From Stutzerimonas stutzeri (lineage in GTDB: Bacteria > Pseudomonadota > Gammaproteobacteria > Pseudomonadales > Pseudomonadaceae): 64,000 nucleotides of DNA. The notes below the pieces were generated by a model that did not search any database, was not told the DNA's origin, and saw nothing but the letters and a program-made list of their open reading frames with translations. Below, one piece after another: positions 25,524 to 33,341 of this stretch. The translations under genes and the position numbers were made by a program. The stretch is taken from assembly GCA_002339675.1 (NCBI GenBank), contig DDKB01000017.1, positions 988,346 to 1,052,345 on the forward strand. Reading direction: 5' to 3'. How positions within the stretch are numbered: position 1 is the first letter of the stretch; every line of letters starts with the position of its first letter.

Positions 25524-25678
25524 GGTGAAAAACCAGCTTGCCCCCGGAACGAGGGCGCGACGGTAGTTGGCATCCTTGCCTCCGGCGTTGCATTCGGTTT
25601 GAAGTGTAGGCGAGATTAATCGCAGCTGATGGGCCTATAATCGGAAAAGGCAAATATGCAAATCGAGGTGGAGGCGAC

Positions 25679-25831
25679 GTAGGCTGGATTAGCCGAAGGT
25701 GTTATCCGACGTTTCGTGTGAGGAGCGTATGGGTACGGTGTTTGGTTGGTTCAGGCGCCGATGCGCGGCAAACGACGGAAGCGCCTCTGGTGATTCCATC
25801 CTACGCAGCTTACGAATTGATCCGCCTTACC
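25679..25831 (+). repeat. Paired REP unit 3, diverged
   Basis: Forward REP at 25679-25710 (GTAG, GGATTAGCC..., one mismatch in the right arm) and inverted REP at 25773-25804 ending CCTAC. It has the same order as units 1-2 on the other side of the RAYT, but with many substitutions, so it is an older copy. Confidence 0.75.
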
Positions 25832-25952
25832 GGGTTGGATTAGCCGAAGGCACAATCCGGCGGTCGAGTGGGGGCGGTTGCAGTGACGGGGCGGCGGATG
25901 CGGCGGATGCGGCGGATGCGGCGGTTCGCGGTAAACGATGGAAGCGCAGCCA
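25832..25952 (+). repeat. Paired REP unit 4, degenerate, with 9-base tandem repeat
   Basis: Forward REP at 25832-25861 (GTAG tetranucleotide lost). The spacer contains about three copies of GCGGATGCG (25894-25921). A truncated remnant of the inverted REP (CGATGGAAGCGC) begins near 25937. The right boundary is approximate. Confidence 0.6.
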
Positions 25953-25960
25953 CAAACAGC

Positions 25961-25990
25961 AAAACGCCCCGCACGAAGGCGAGGCGTTTA
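25961..25990 (-). terminator. Possible pilA-side terminator
   Basis: AAACGCC / GGCGTTT arms with a short GC-rich inner stem. On the minus strand the hairpin is followed by TTTTGCTGTTTG. It lies about 110 bases past the pilA stop, so it could end pilA transcription, but the T-run is short. Confidence 0.45.
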
Positions 25991-26020
25991 GTTTGCAATG
26001 GCGGAGTTGGCTCGATTGAT

Positions 26021-26049
26021 GACGGATTACGCTTCGCTATCCATCTTAC
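26021..26049 (-). repeat. Inverted REP beside pilA
   Basis: A degenerate REP in reverse orientation (GGATTACGC, TTCG, then TCCATCTTAC). It closes the array at the pilA end. Confidence 0.55.
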
Positions 26050-26100
26050 GAATTGATCTGCCTTACCGAGTTACCTCGTTTCGCAAGCCCATCTTACGAG

Positions 26101-26541
26101 TTAGTTTTTAACATAACCTTGGGTAACGCACTCGCCACTGTAAGCCCAAGTAAGCCGCTCGCCATCTGCAGTCGGGGTTAGCACACACGTTTCGGTAGTG
26201 AGTATGCCTTTATAAGCATTCGGCGTTGCCGTAATAACGCCATCGACCACTGCAAGGCTATTGAATGCCTTAGCAGTGCTCGTCGCCGGAGTGGGAGGTA
26301 ATCCACCGCTTACAGCACCGCCGTTGGTGGCTGCGTCCATATCGGCCAGCGCAGTTCCATTTTGGAAATTTTCAGCTACTGCGAGCTTAAATGGAGCCAT
26401 CTGCCCTACGATTTCCGTATAAGCGGCTCTTTTCACGTAATCCTGGTAAGCCGGCAGCGCCACCGCAGCCAAAATCCCGATAATCGCCACAACGATCATC
26501 AATTCAATCAGCGTAAAACCTTTTTGCATCTGAGCTTTCAT
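26101..26541 (-). CDS. pilA: PilA, type IV major pilin precursor
   Basis: A 146-residue type IVa prepilin. A positively charged 8-residue leader ends in Gly8; PilD should cut before Phe9 ('KG|FTLIELMIVVAIIGILAAVALPAYQDYVKRA') and methylate the new N-terminus. Glu5 of the mature pilin is present. Cys119 and Cys138 would form the C-terminal disulfide loop. The ATG at 26541 has AAGGAGA 7 bases upstream. It is divergent from pilBCD and has a sigma-54-type promoter. The C-terminus GYVKN lacks the terminal serine used for O-glycosylation in some P. aeruginosa pilins. Confidence 0.96.
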   Translation of the reverse strand: MKAQMQKGFTLIELMIVVAIIGILAAVALPAYQDYVKRAAYTEIVGQMAPFKLAVAENFQNGTALADMDAATNGGAVSGGLPPTPATSTAKAFNSLAVVDGVITATPNAYKGILTTETCVLTPTADGERLTWAYSGECVTQGYVKN

Positions 26542-26586
26542 GTGTTTCTCCTTGAAATGTTCAGGCGTTCAGCCTGCTATCCCTTC

Positions 26587-26603
26587 TGCAGCCGGCGTGC
26601 CAA
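26587..26603 (-). promoter_or_regulatory. Sigma-54 (-24/-12) promoter of pilA
   Basis: On the minus strand: TTGGCACG, CCGG, CTGCA. This is a near-perfect match to the RpoN consensus TGGCACG-N4-TTGCA, 46 bases upstream of the pilA ATG. PilS/PilR normally activate pilA from such a promoter; neither regulator is in this window. Confidence 0.85.
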
Positions 26604-26708
26604 CTTGCCGAAGCCACGAACTACGCGGCGCTGCAGAATAATGTGAACTTTGCACTCTGCCTCGATTCGTGCGCTTCTGACAAAAATCGTCACCTCGCGC
26701 GGCGCCGT

Positions 26709-26737
26709 TTGGCATGCCCTGTTATCTGCGCTATAAG
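26709..26737 (+). promoter_or_regulatory. Probable pilB promoter (sigma-70 type)
   Basis: TTGGCA (26709-26714), 17-base spacer, TATAAG (26732-26737), 24 bases before pilB. It runs divergently from the RpoN promoter of pilA, so pilin and assembly genes are probably controlled by different sigma factors. Confidence 0.6.
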
Positions 26738-26760
26738 GCGGGCATTAATTCAGAAGAACC

Positions 26761-28470
26761 ATGCCCATGACTGAACATCTTGCCCTTTCCGGCCTGGCCA
26801 AGCAGATGGTGCTGGCCGGCCTGCTAGATGACCGGACGGCGCAGCAGGCGCAACAGCAGGCGCTACGCAGCAAGGTCCCGCTGGTGACCTACGTGGTGCA
26901 GAACCGGCTGGCGAGCGGGCGCGCGGTGGCGGAGCTGGCGGCGGACCAATTCGGCGTGGCCTATATGGACCTCAACGCGCTGGATCCGGAAAGCCAGCCG
27001 CGGGATATCGTGACGGAAAAGCTGGCCCGTCAGCACCGTGTGCTGCCGCTGCTGAAGCGTGGCCACAAACTGTTCGTGGCCGTGTCGGACCCGACCAACC
27101 ACCAGGCGGTTACGGACGTCCAGTTCAGTACCGGGCTGACCACCGAGGCGATTCTGGTCGAGGATGACAAGCTGGGATTGGCGCTCGACAAGTTCTATGA
27201 AAGCGCCACGTCCGGCCTGGAAGACCTGGCGGACGTGGACCTCGATGGCGTAGACATTCAGAGCGCTTCGGACGACTCGGTAAAGGATGAGGCGGCTGAG
27301 GCGGCTGACGACGCTCCGGTGGTGCGCTTCGTCAACAAGATGTTGCTTGATGCCATTCGCGGCGGGTCATCGGATCTGCATTTTGAGCCCTATGAAAAAG
27401 CTTTCCGGGTACGGCTGCGCACCGATGGCATCCTTCACGAGGTGGCGCGTCCGCCGATCCAGCTGGCTCCGCGCATTTCCGCACGCCTCAAGGTCATGGC
27501 CGGCCTGGATATTTCGGAGCGCCGCAAGCCGCAGGACGGCCGGATCAAGATGAAGCTGTCCAAGACCAAGGCCATCGATTTTCGTGTCAACACCTTGCCC
27601 ACCCTGTGGGGCGAGAAGATTGTGATGCGGATACTGGACCCCTCTAGCGCGCAGATGGGCATCGACGCCCTGGGCTATGAGGAAGACCAGAAAGAACTGT
27701 ACATGAATGCCCTCAAGCAGCCCCAGGGGATGATTCTGGTTACCGGCCCGACGGGGTCGGGCAAGACGGTTTCTCTCTATACCGGTCTGAATATCCTCAA
27801 CACGGTGGACGTGAATATTTCCACCGCCGAAGACCCGGTGGAGATCAATCTCGAGGGTATCAACCAGGTCAACGTCAATCCCCGCCAGGGCATGGACTTC
27901 TCCCAGGCGTTGCGCGCCTTCCTGCGCCAAGATCCGGACATCATCATGGTGGGTGAGATCCGTGACCTGGAAACTGCCGAGATCGCCATCAAGGCGGCGC
28001 AGACCGGTCACATGGTGATGTCCACCTTGCACACCAACAGCGCGGCCGAGACCCTGACGCGCCTGCGCAACATGGGCGTGGCGGCCTTCAACATCGCTAC
28101 TTCGGTAAACCTGATCATCGCCCAGCGACTGGCGCGCAAGTTGTGCAGCAGTTGCAAGAAGGAAGTCGAACTGCCGCGCGAAGCGCTTCTGGAAGAGGGG
28201 TTCCCTGCCGACAGGATCGGCACCTTCAAAATTTATGGCCCGGTCGGCTGCGACAACTGCAAGGGCGGCTATAAGGGCCGTGTCGGTATTTATGAAGTGG
28301 TTAAAAACACGCCCGCACTGGCCAGGATTATCATGGAAGACGGCAACTCCATCGACATTTCCACCCAGATGCGTAAAGACGGCTTCAATGACCTGCGGAC
28401 TTCGGCACTCGTAAAGGCCATGCAGGGCGTGACCAGCCTGGAAGAAGTCAACCGGGTGACCAAGGACTAA
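26761..28470 (+). CDS. pilB: PilB, type IV pilus extension ATPase
   Basis: A 569-residue hexameric ATPase powering pilus polymerisation from the cytoplasmic face. It has an N-terminal GspE/PilB domain, Walker A 'VTGPTGSGKTVSLY' at about residue 330, Asp box 'ISTAEDPVEINLEG', Walker B 'DPDIIMVGEIRDLETAEIAIKAAQTGHMVMSTLHTNSA', and a C-terminal tetracysteine zinc site (CSSC ... CDNC). An ATG at 26767 is an alternative start. It begins the pilBCD-coaE-yacG series. Confidence 0.96.
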   Translation: MPMTEHLALSGLAKQMVLAGLLDDRTAQQAQQQALRSKVPLVTYVVQNRLASGRAVAELAADQFGVAYMDLNALDPESQPRDIVTEKLARQHRVLPLLKRGHKLFVAVSDPTNHQAVTDVQFSTGLTTEAILVEDDKLGLALDKFYESATSGLEDLADVDLDGVDIQSASDDSVKDEAAEAADDAPVVRFVNKMLLDAIRGGSSDLHFEPYEKAFRVRLRTDGILHEVARPPIQLAPRISARLKVMAGLDISERRKPQDGRIKMKLSKTKAIDFRVNTLPTLWGEKIVMRILDPSSAQMGIDALGYEEDQKELYMNALKQPQGMILVTGPTGSGKTVSLYTGLNILNTVDVNISTAEDPVEINLEGINQVNVNPRQGMDFSQALRAFLRQDPDIIMVGEIRDLETAEIAIKAAQTGHMVMSTLHTNSAAETLTRLRNMGVAAFNIATSVNLIIAQRLARKLCSSCKKEVELPREALLEEGFPADRIGTFKIYGPVGCDNCKGGYKGRVGIYEVVKNTPALARIIMEDGNSIDISTQMRKDGFNDLRTSALVKAMQGVTSLEEVNRVTKD

Positions 28471-28471
28471 C

Positions 28472-29689
28472 ATGGCGCAGAAAGCGGTAAAAACCAGTGT
28501 CTTCACCTGGGAAGGGACCAATCGGCAAGGCGCAAAAATCAAGGGCGAGCTGAGCGGCATCAGTCCCGCGCTGGTCAAGGCGCAACTGCGCAAACAGGGT
28601 GTCAACCCGCAAAAGGTGCGCAAGAAGTCGGCGTCGCTGTTCAGTGCCGGCAAAAAGATCAAACCAATGGACATCGCGCTGTTCACCCGGCAGATGGCGA
28701 CCATGATGAAAGCCGGCGTGCCGCTGCTGCAGTCGTTCGACATCATCGGTGAAGGCTTCGATAACCCCAGCATGCGCAAGCTGGTGGACGACCTGAAGCA
28801 GGAAGTGGCGGCAGGCAACAGTTTTGCCAGTGCGTTGCGCAAGAAGCCTCAGTATTTCGACGACCTGTACTGCAACCTGGTCGACTCGGGCGAGCAGTCC
28901 GGCTCGCTGGAAACCTTGCTGGATCGCGTTGCGACCTACAAGGAAAAGACCGAGGCGCTGAAGGCCAAGATCAGAAAGGCAATGAACTATCCGATCGCGG
29001 TCGTGGTGGTGGCGATCATTGTCTCGGCGATCCTGCTGATCAAGGTGGTGCCGCAGTTCCAGGATGTGTTTGCCAACTTCGGCGCGGAGCTGCCGGCGTT
29101 CACCCTATTTGTCATCGGCCTTTCGGAGCTATTGCAGGAGTGGTGGTACGTGGTGCTGTTGGGCTTCATCGTGGCTGCCTATGCGTTCAAGACGGCCCAT
29201 GGCAAGTCCGAGCGGTTTCGCAACAGCTTCGATCGGTTCCTGCTCAAGCTACCTGTGGTGGGCGCCATTCTCTACAAGTCGGCGGTGGCGCGCTTTGCGC
29301 GCACCTTGGCAACCACCTTTGCTGCCGGTGTTCCGCTGGTGGATGCGCTGGATTCCGTGGCTGGCGCGACTGGCAACGTGGTGTTTCGCAACGCGACCAT
29401 GAAGGTCAAGAGCGATGTCTCGAGCGGCATGCAGCTGAACTTCTCCATGCGCACAACTGGCACATTCCCGAGCATGGCCGTGCAGATGACGGCTATCGGC
29501 GAGGAGTCCGGCTCTCTGGACGAAATGCTCGCCAAGGTCGCGACCTTTTACGAAGATGAAGTCGACAACATGGTCGATGGACTCACCGCGCTAATGGAGC
29601 CGATGATCATGGCTGTTCTGGGGGTGCTGGTCGGTGGTTTGATCATCGCCATGTATCTGCCGATCTTCCAGTTGGGCTCAGTGGTTTAA
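28472..29689 (+). CDS. pilC: PilC, type IV pilus inner-membrane platform protein
   Basis: A 405-residue GspF/PilC polytopic protein that couples the PilB/PilT motors to pilin assembly. Two T2SF-F domains are visible: 'DIALFTRQMATMMKAGVPLLQSFDIIGEGFDNP' and the later 'RFARTLATTFAAGVPLVDALDSVAGATGN', each followed by membrane helices. It starts 1 base after the pilB stop. Confidence 0.96.
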   Translation: MAQKAVKTSVFTWEGTNRQGAKIKGELSGISPALVKAQLRKQGVNPQKVRKKSASLFSAGKKIKPMDIALFTRQMATMMKAGVPLLQSFDIIGEGFDNPSMRKLVDDLKQEVAAGNSFASALRKKPQYFDDLYCNLVDSGEQSGSLETLLDRVATYKEKTEALKAKIRKAMNYPIAVVVVAIIVSAILLIKVVPQFQDVFANFGAELPAFTLFVIGLSELLQEWWYVVLLGFIVAAYAFKTAHGKSERFRNSFDRFLLKLPVVGAILYKSAVARFARTLATTFAAGVPLVDALDSVAGATGNVVFRNATMKVKSDVSSGMQLNFSMRTTGTFPSMAVQMTAIGEESGSLDEMLAKVATFYEDEVDNMVDGLTALMEPMIMAVLGVLVGGLIIAMYLPIFQLGSVV

Positions 29690-29692
29690 CCG

Positions 29693-30559
29693 ATGAATGT
29701 GGTTGATTTTCTGGCCGGCAGCACGCCGGCCTTTGTTTTATGCAGCCTGCTGCTGGGCCTTCTGGTCGGCAGTTTTCTCAACGTGGTCATCCATCGCCTG
29801 CCGATCATGATGCAGCGCGACTGGCGGGCCCAGGCGCGTGAGTTTCTCGAGCTGCCTGCCGAGCCGGCGACAACCTTCAACCTGGTGTTGCCGCATTCGC
29901 ACTGCCCGCACTGTGACCATCAGATTCGCGCCTGGGAGAACGTTCCCCTGGTGAGCTGGCTGGCGCTGCGCGGCAAGTGCTCGGCGTGTCGTGCACCGAT
30001 CAGTCGTCGTTATCCACTCGTCGAGCTGCTCTGCGGCTTGCTGTCGGCTTATGTCGCCTGGCATTTCGGCTTCTCCTGGCAGGCCGGGGCGATGCTGTTG
30101 CTGACCTGGGGTTTGCTGGCGATGAGCATGATCGACATCGACCACCAGTTGCTGCCCGACGCCATCGTGCTGCCGTTGCTCTGGCTGGGCTTGATCGTCA
30201 ATGGCCTTGGTCTGTTCGCGCCTCTGTCCGATGCGCTATGGGGCGCGATCGCCGGCTACCTGAGCCTCTGGTCGGTGTACTGGCTGTTCAAGCTGGTGAC
30301 CGGCAAGGAGGGGATGGGCTATGGCGATTTCAAGCTGCTGGCGCTGCTCGGCGCCTGGGGTGGCTGGCAGGTCTTGCCGCTGACGATCCTGCTGTCTTCC
30401 ATCGTGGGTGCGGTGCTTGGCAGCCTTATGCTGCGCCTGCAGAAGGCTGAGAGCGGCACCGCGATTCCGTTCGGGCCCTATCTGGCCATCGCCGGCTGGA
30501 TCGCCCTGCTCTGGGGGGGTCGCATCACCTCGAGCTACTTGCAGTTCGCCAGGTTCTGA
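29693..30559 (+). CDS. pilD: PilD, prepilin peptidase / N-methyltransferase
   Basis: A 288-residue membrane aspartyl protease that cleaves and methylates type IV prepilins and type II secretion pseudopilins. The cytoplasmic tetracysteine zinc region is present (CPHCDHQIRAWENVPLVSWLALRGKCSAC). The catalytic aspartates are in 'MIDIDHQLLPD' and 'GKEGMGYGDFKLLA'. It closely follows pilC and would process PilA. Confidence 0.96.
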   Translation: MNVVDFLAGSTPAFVLCSLLLGLLVGSFLNVVIHRLPIMMQRDWRAQAREFLELPAEPATTFNLVLPHSHCPHCDHQIRAWENVPLVSWLALRGKCSACRAPISRRYPLVELLCGLLSAYVAWHFGFSWQAGAMLLLTWGLLAMSMIDIDHQLLPDAIVLPLLWLGLIVNGLGLFAPLSDALWGAIAGYLSLWSVYWLFKLVTGKEGMGYGDFKLLALLGAWGGWQVLPLTILLSSIVGAVLGSLMLRLQKAESGTAIPFGPYLAIAGWIALLWGGRITSSYLQFARF

Positions 30560-30709
30560 ACGCAGGCGTGGGCTGGCGATGCTCCCCTGGGCTGCTCCTG
30601 TTCCAGTGTGACCTTGTCGGAACCGGCGGCCGGTCGGTTCGTTGGCCACCCTTGCATCGCAGGTTCCCAAGCGTTACTACTGCGCGTCGTTTTGCGTGGG
30701 ATCTGTCCT

Positions 30710-31318
30710 ATGAAGCCTTGGATATTGGGTCTGACCGGTGGCATCGGCAGCGGCAAGAGCGCCGCGGTCGAGGCGTTTGGCCGGCTTGGAGTGCATTGGG
30801 TTGATGCTGACCATGCGGCACGCTGGGTGGTGGAGCCGGGACGTCCGGCGCTGGGAGCGATCGTCGACCGTTTCGGTGACGTCGTACTGGCGGCCGACGG
30901 CACGCTTGATCGGGCTGCGCTTCGTGCGATCATCTTTCGTGAGCCTGCCCAGCGGCAGTGGCTCGAGGCGCTGCTGCATCCGCTGATTCGCCAGGAGGTG
31001 GCCGAGCATTTGGCCAGGGCCACTTCGCCTTACGCGATCATGGTGTCGCCGCTGCTCGTCGAGTCCGGACAGCATCGCCAGGTGGACCGGGTGCTGGTCG
31101 TCGACGTGCCTGAGGCGCTACAGCTCGAACGGGCCATGCGCCGCGATGCGTCCAGCGAGGCGCAGATCCGTGCCATTCTCGCGGCACAGCTCAGCCGGGA
31201 AGCGCGCAATGGTCACGCCGACGATTTGCTACTCAACGATCGCGATCTTGGCTCGATGGAGCGTGAGGTGGCGCGTCTTCACCAGTTTTATCTGACATTG
31301 AGAGGAGGGCGGGAATGA
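30710..31318 (+). CDS. coaE: CoaE, dephospho-CoA kinase
   Basis: A 202-residue kinase catalysing the last step of coenzyme A synthesis. The P-loop is residues 10-17 (GGIGSGKS) in 'WILGLTGGIGSGKSAAVEAF'; 'WVDADHAARWVV' and 'FREPAQRQWLEALLHPLIR' are family-typical. The ATG at 30710 matches the family N-terminus. It follows pilD in the usual pilD-coaE-yacG order. Confidence 0.95.
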   Translation: MKPWILGLTGGIGSGKSAAVEAFGRLGVHWVDADHAARWVVEPGRPALGAIVDRFGDVVLAADGTLDRAALRAIIFREPAQRQWLEALLHPLIRQEVAEHLARATSPYAIMVSPLLVESGQHRQVDRVLVVDVPEALQLERAMRRDASSEAQIRAILAAQLSREARNGHADDLLLNDRDLGSMEREVARLHQFYLTLRGGRE

Positions 31319-31512
31319 CTGGTCCGGTGGTGGAGTGCCCAACCTGTGGTGCGCCGGTGGAGTGGAGTGCGAAAAGCCCGAATCGTCCATTCTGTTCCGA
31401 GCGTTGCAAGCTGATCGATCTCGGCGCCTGGGCATCCGAAGCCCATGCAATCCCGGGAAACGAGCTCGAGGATGACCTGTTTTCGGATGACGTGCCGCCG
31501 CGCTCGCACTAG
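31315..31512 (+). CDS. yacG: YacG zinc-finger DNA gyrase inhibitor
   Basis: A 65-residue YacG protein that binds GyrB and inhibits gyrase in E. coli. It has a four-cysteine zinc site: Cys8, Cys11, Cys27 and Cys31 in 'ECPTCGAPVEW...FCSERCKLIDLG'. The start overlaps the coaE stop (ATGA), so it is translationally coupled. Confidence 0.94.
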   Translation: MTGPVVECPTCGAPVEWSAKSPNRPFCSERCKLIDLGAWASEAHAIPGNELEDDLFSDDVPPRSH

Positions 31513-31532
31513 CGCCGGGGCAGAAGTATCGG

Positions 31533-32225
31533 TCAGGCCTTCTTGTTGCCGTCGTCTTTCCACGGTGCCTGGAGATAACGGCTGCGGTTGAAGGTTTCCA
31601 TCCAGTCCGGATAGAAGACCACCAGGGCACTGACGACCGTTCCGTTGATGAAGGCTTCCGGAAACATCACCAGCCACAGGTAGCCTGCGAAATTCTCCAG
31701 CCAGGGCGGCATTGGGTAACGACCGTCGAATAGCAGTATGCCAAGGCCCGCGAGCACGCAGCACAAGGCGGCGAGGCCTGCTGCAAAGAAACCTGAGAAG
31801 AAGATATAGACGAACAGGTTGCGGGGCTGGGTTCGCTCGACGGCGAGCGCGCAGCATTCGGTGACAGCCACGGGAATCAGTACCAGCAGCACGCCGTTGA
31901 CACCCAGGGCTGCCAGTTGCTGGTGGCCGGTGACCGCCAGCCCGAGCTGGGCGATGAATGCGGCGACGATTGCCAGTGGCCAGTCCAGCAACAGCGTGAC
32001 CGACGTCAGGCCGATGAAGTGAAAAGACAGGCCCGAATCAAAGTCGCGACGGACCAGCCACAGCAGAAAAATCGCCAGCACTGCACCGCACAGCAGGTGT
32101 TGTCGGCGGGTGTCGCTGAACAGTTCGATCCACGGCGCCCGCGCGCAGGCCCACAGCAAGGCGGCCGCGTACAGCAGCCAGCCGAGAAACAGGCTGGGCG
32201 GTGCAAGCAGGTCGGCTGCAATCAT
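31533..32225 (-). CDS. CbiM-like energy-coupling factor transporter permease
   Basis: A 230-residue integral membrane protein with about six to seven helices. It resembles the CbiM-type (PF01891) permease or substrate-binding components of ECF cobalt/nickel transporters ('GVNGVLLVLIPVAVTECCALAVERTQPRNLFVYIFFSGFFAAGL', 'FPEAFINGTVVSALVVFYPDWMETF'). No CbiN/Q/O partners are nearby, so it would be an orphan component or a metal-uptake protein acting alone. Substrate is unknown from sequence. Confidence 0.75.
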   Translation of the reverse strand: MIAADLLAPPSLFLGWLLYAAALLWACARAPWIELFSDTRRQHLLCGAVLAIFLLWLVRRDFDSGLSFHFIGLTSVTLLLDWPLAIVAAFIAQLGLAVTGHQQLAALGVNGVLLVLIPVAVTECCALAVERTQPRNLFVYIFFSGFFAAGLAALCCVLAGLGILLFDGRYPMPPWLENFAGYLWLVMFPEAFINGTVVSALVVFYPDWMETFNRSRYLQAPWKDDGNKKA

Positions 32226-32303
32226 CGCCCGGTGCGCCTTGTGCGGGTGCCGGTCGCTGGCGAAGGCGGGTGCGCGCCGCCGCTTCGCCGCGTGCCGTGC
32301 ACC

Positions 32304-33341
32304 TCAGGGTGCGGGGTTGGGTTGCCGAACATGGATCGCCTCGATGCCTTCGAGCACTTGAGTAGACAGCTGCAGGTCGAGGCTGGCCAGGTTGCTTTCC
32401 AGTTGATCGAGCGAAGTCGCACCGATGATGTTGCTGGTCACGAACGGCTGCTGCGTGACATAGGCCAGTGCCATCTGGGCCGGATCCAGCCCGTGCGCTC
32501 GCGCAAGCTCGACGTACTGCGTGCACGCTGCCTGTGCCTGGGGATTGGAGTAGCGGACAAAGCGGCTGAACAGGGAAATGCGCGCGCCGGCCGGACGTGC
32601 GCCCTGCTCGTACTTGCCGCTGAGCATGCCAAAGGCCAGCGGCGAATAGGCGAGCAGCCCGCACTCTTCACGCAAGGCGATTTCAGCAAGTCCTACCTCA
32701 AACGTCCGGTTGAGCAGGTTGTAGGGATTCTGGATCGAGACCGCCCGCGGCCAGCCGCGGGCCTCGGCGAGCTGAAGAAACTTCATCGTGCCCCACGGCG
32801 TTTCGTTCGACAGGCCGATATGGCGAATCTTGCCTGCCTTTATCTGCTCGTCCAGGGCCTCCAGCGTCTCCTCGATCGGCGTGAAATCCTGCTCTTGGTG
32901 CCGATAGCCCAGTTGCCCGAAGAAGTTGGTGCTGCGTTCCGGCCAATGCAGTTGGTAGAGATCGATCCAGTCGGTCTGCAGCCGTTGCAGGCTGGCATCC
33001 AGCGCCGCAACGATGTGCTGCCGATTCATCTTCAGCTGGCCATCGCGGATATGCGTGATGCCGTTGCCGGGCCCGGCGATCTTGCTGGCCAGGATCCAGT
33101 CGGCGCGGTTGCCGCGTGCCTTGAAATAGTTGCCGATATAGCGCTCGGTGGTGGCGTAGGTTTCGGGGCGCGGCGGCACCGGGTACATCTCGGCGGTGTC
33201 GAGGAAGTTGATGCCTGCGGCCCGGGCGCAATCGAGCTGGGCGAAGGCTTGGGCCTCGTCGTTCTGTTCACCCCAGGTCATGCTGCCCAGACACAGGGCG
33301 CTGACTTTCAGGTCGGTTCGGCCGAGTTGACGCAGTTCCAT
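32304..33341 (-). CDS. NADPH-dependent aldo-keto reductase (Tas family)
   Basis: A 345-residue (beta/alpha)8 aldo-keto reductase of the Tas family. Catalytic residues are visible as Asp48 and Tyr53 ('FLDTAEMYPVPPRPET'), a lysine in 'ILASKIAG' and a histidine in 'LYQLHWPER'; the C-terminal NADPH site is in the 'VTSNIIGATSLDQLESNLAS' region. Physiological substrate is unknown. It sits upstream of rplM on the opposite strand, as I recall for PA4434 in P. aeruginosa. Confidence 0.9.
   Translation of the reverse strand: MELRQLGRTDLKVSALCLGSMTWGEQNDEAQAFAQLDCARAAGINFLDTAEMYPVPPRPETYATTERYIGNYFKARGNRADWILASKIAGPGNGITHIRDGQLKMNRQHIVAALDASLQRLQTDWIDLYQLHWPERSTNFFGQLGYRHQEQDFTPIEETLEALDEQIKAGKIRHIGLSNETPWGTMKFLQLAEARGWPRAVSIQNPYNLLNRTFEVGLAEIALREECGLLAYSPLAFGMLSGKYEQGARPAGARISLFSRFVRYSNPQAQAACTQYVELARAHGLDPAQMALAYVTQQPFVTSNIIGATSLDQLESNLASLDLQLSTQVLEGIEAIHVRQPNPAP

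Larger units (their letters stand above)
25524..26100. other. Non-coding stretch: RAYT upstream, REP units, pilA 3' side
   Basis: 577 bases without a credible complete gene. It holds the out-of-frame RAYT N-terminal codons and ribosome-binding site (25524-25590), two degenerate paired REP units, a 9-base tandem repeat, a hairpin at 25961-25990 and an inverted REP. The phrase CTTACGAATTGATC followed by GCCTTACCG occurs near 25810 and again near 26045, showing that flanks as well as REPs are duplicated. No tRNA or pilin-modification gene is seen. Confidence 0.7.

Noticed and set aside
25545..25573. Programmed -1 frameshift as the normal way to express the RAYT.
   Set aside because: The frame downstream of the out-of-frame ATG already encodes the conserved RAYT N-terminus NYRRALVPG before the G5 run. 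A deletion near the start codon explains this better than a slip that would discard those residues.
24675..25860. CRISPR array.
   Set aside because: Repeat units are long, palindromic and come in opposite-orientation pairs with conserved rather than unique spacers, and no cas genes are present. They are REP elements.
25590..26100. A tRNA or pilin accessory gene beside pilA, as in some P. aeruginosa strains.
   Set aside because: No cloverleaf and no reading frame with pilin-modification features; the stretch is REP-derived.
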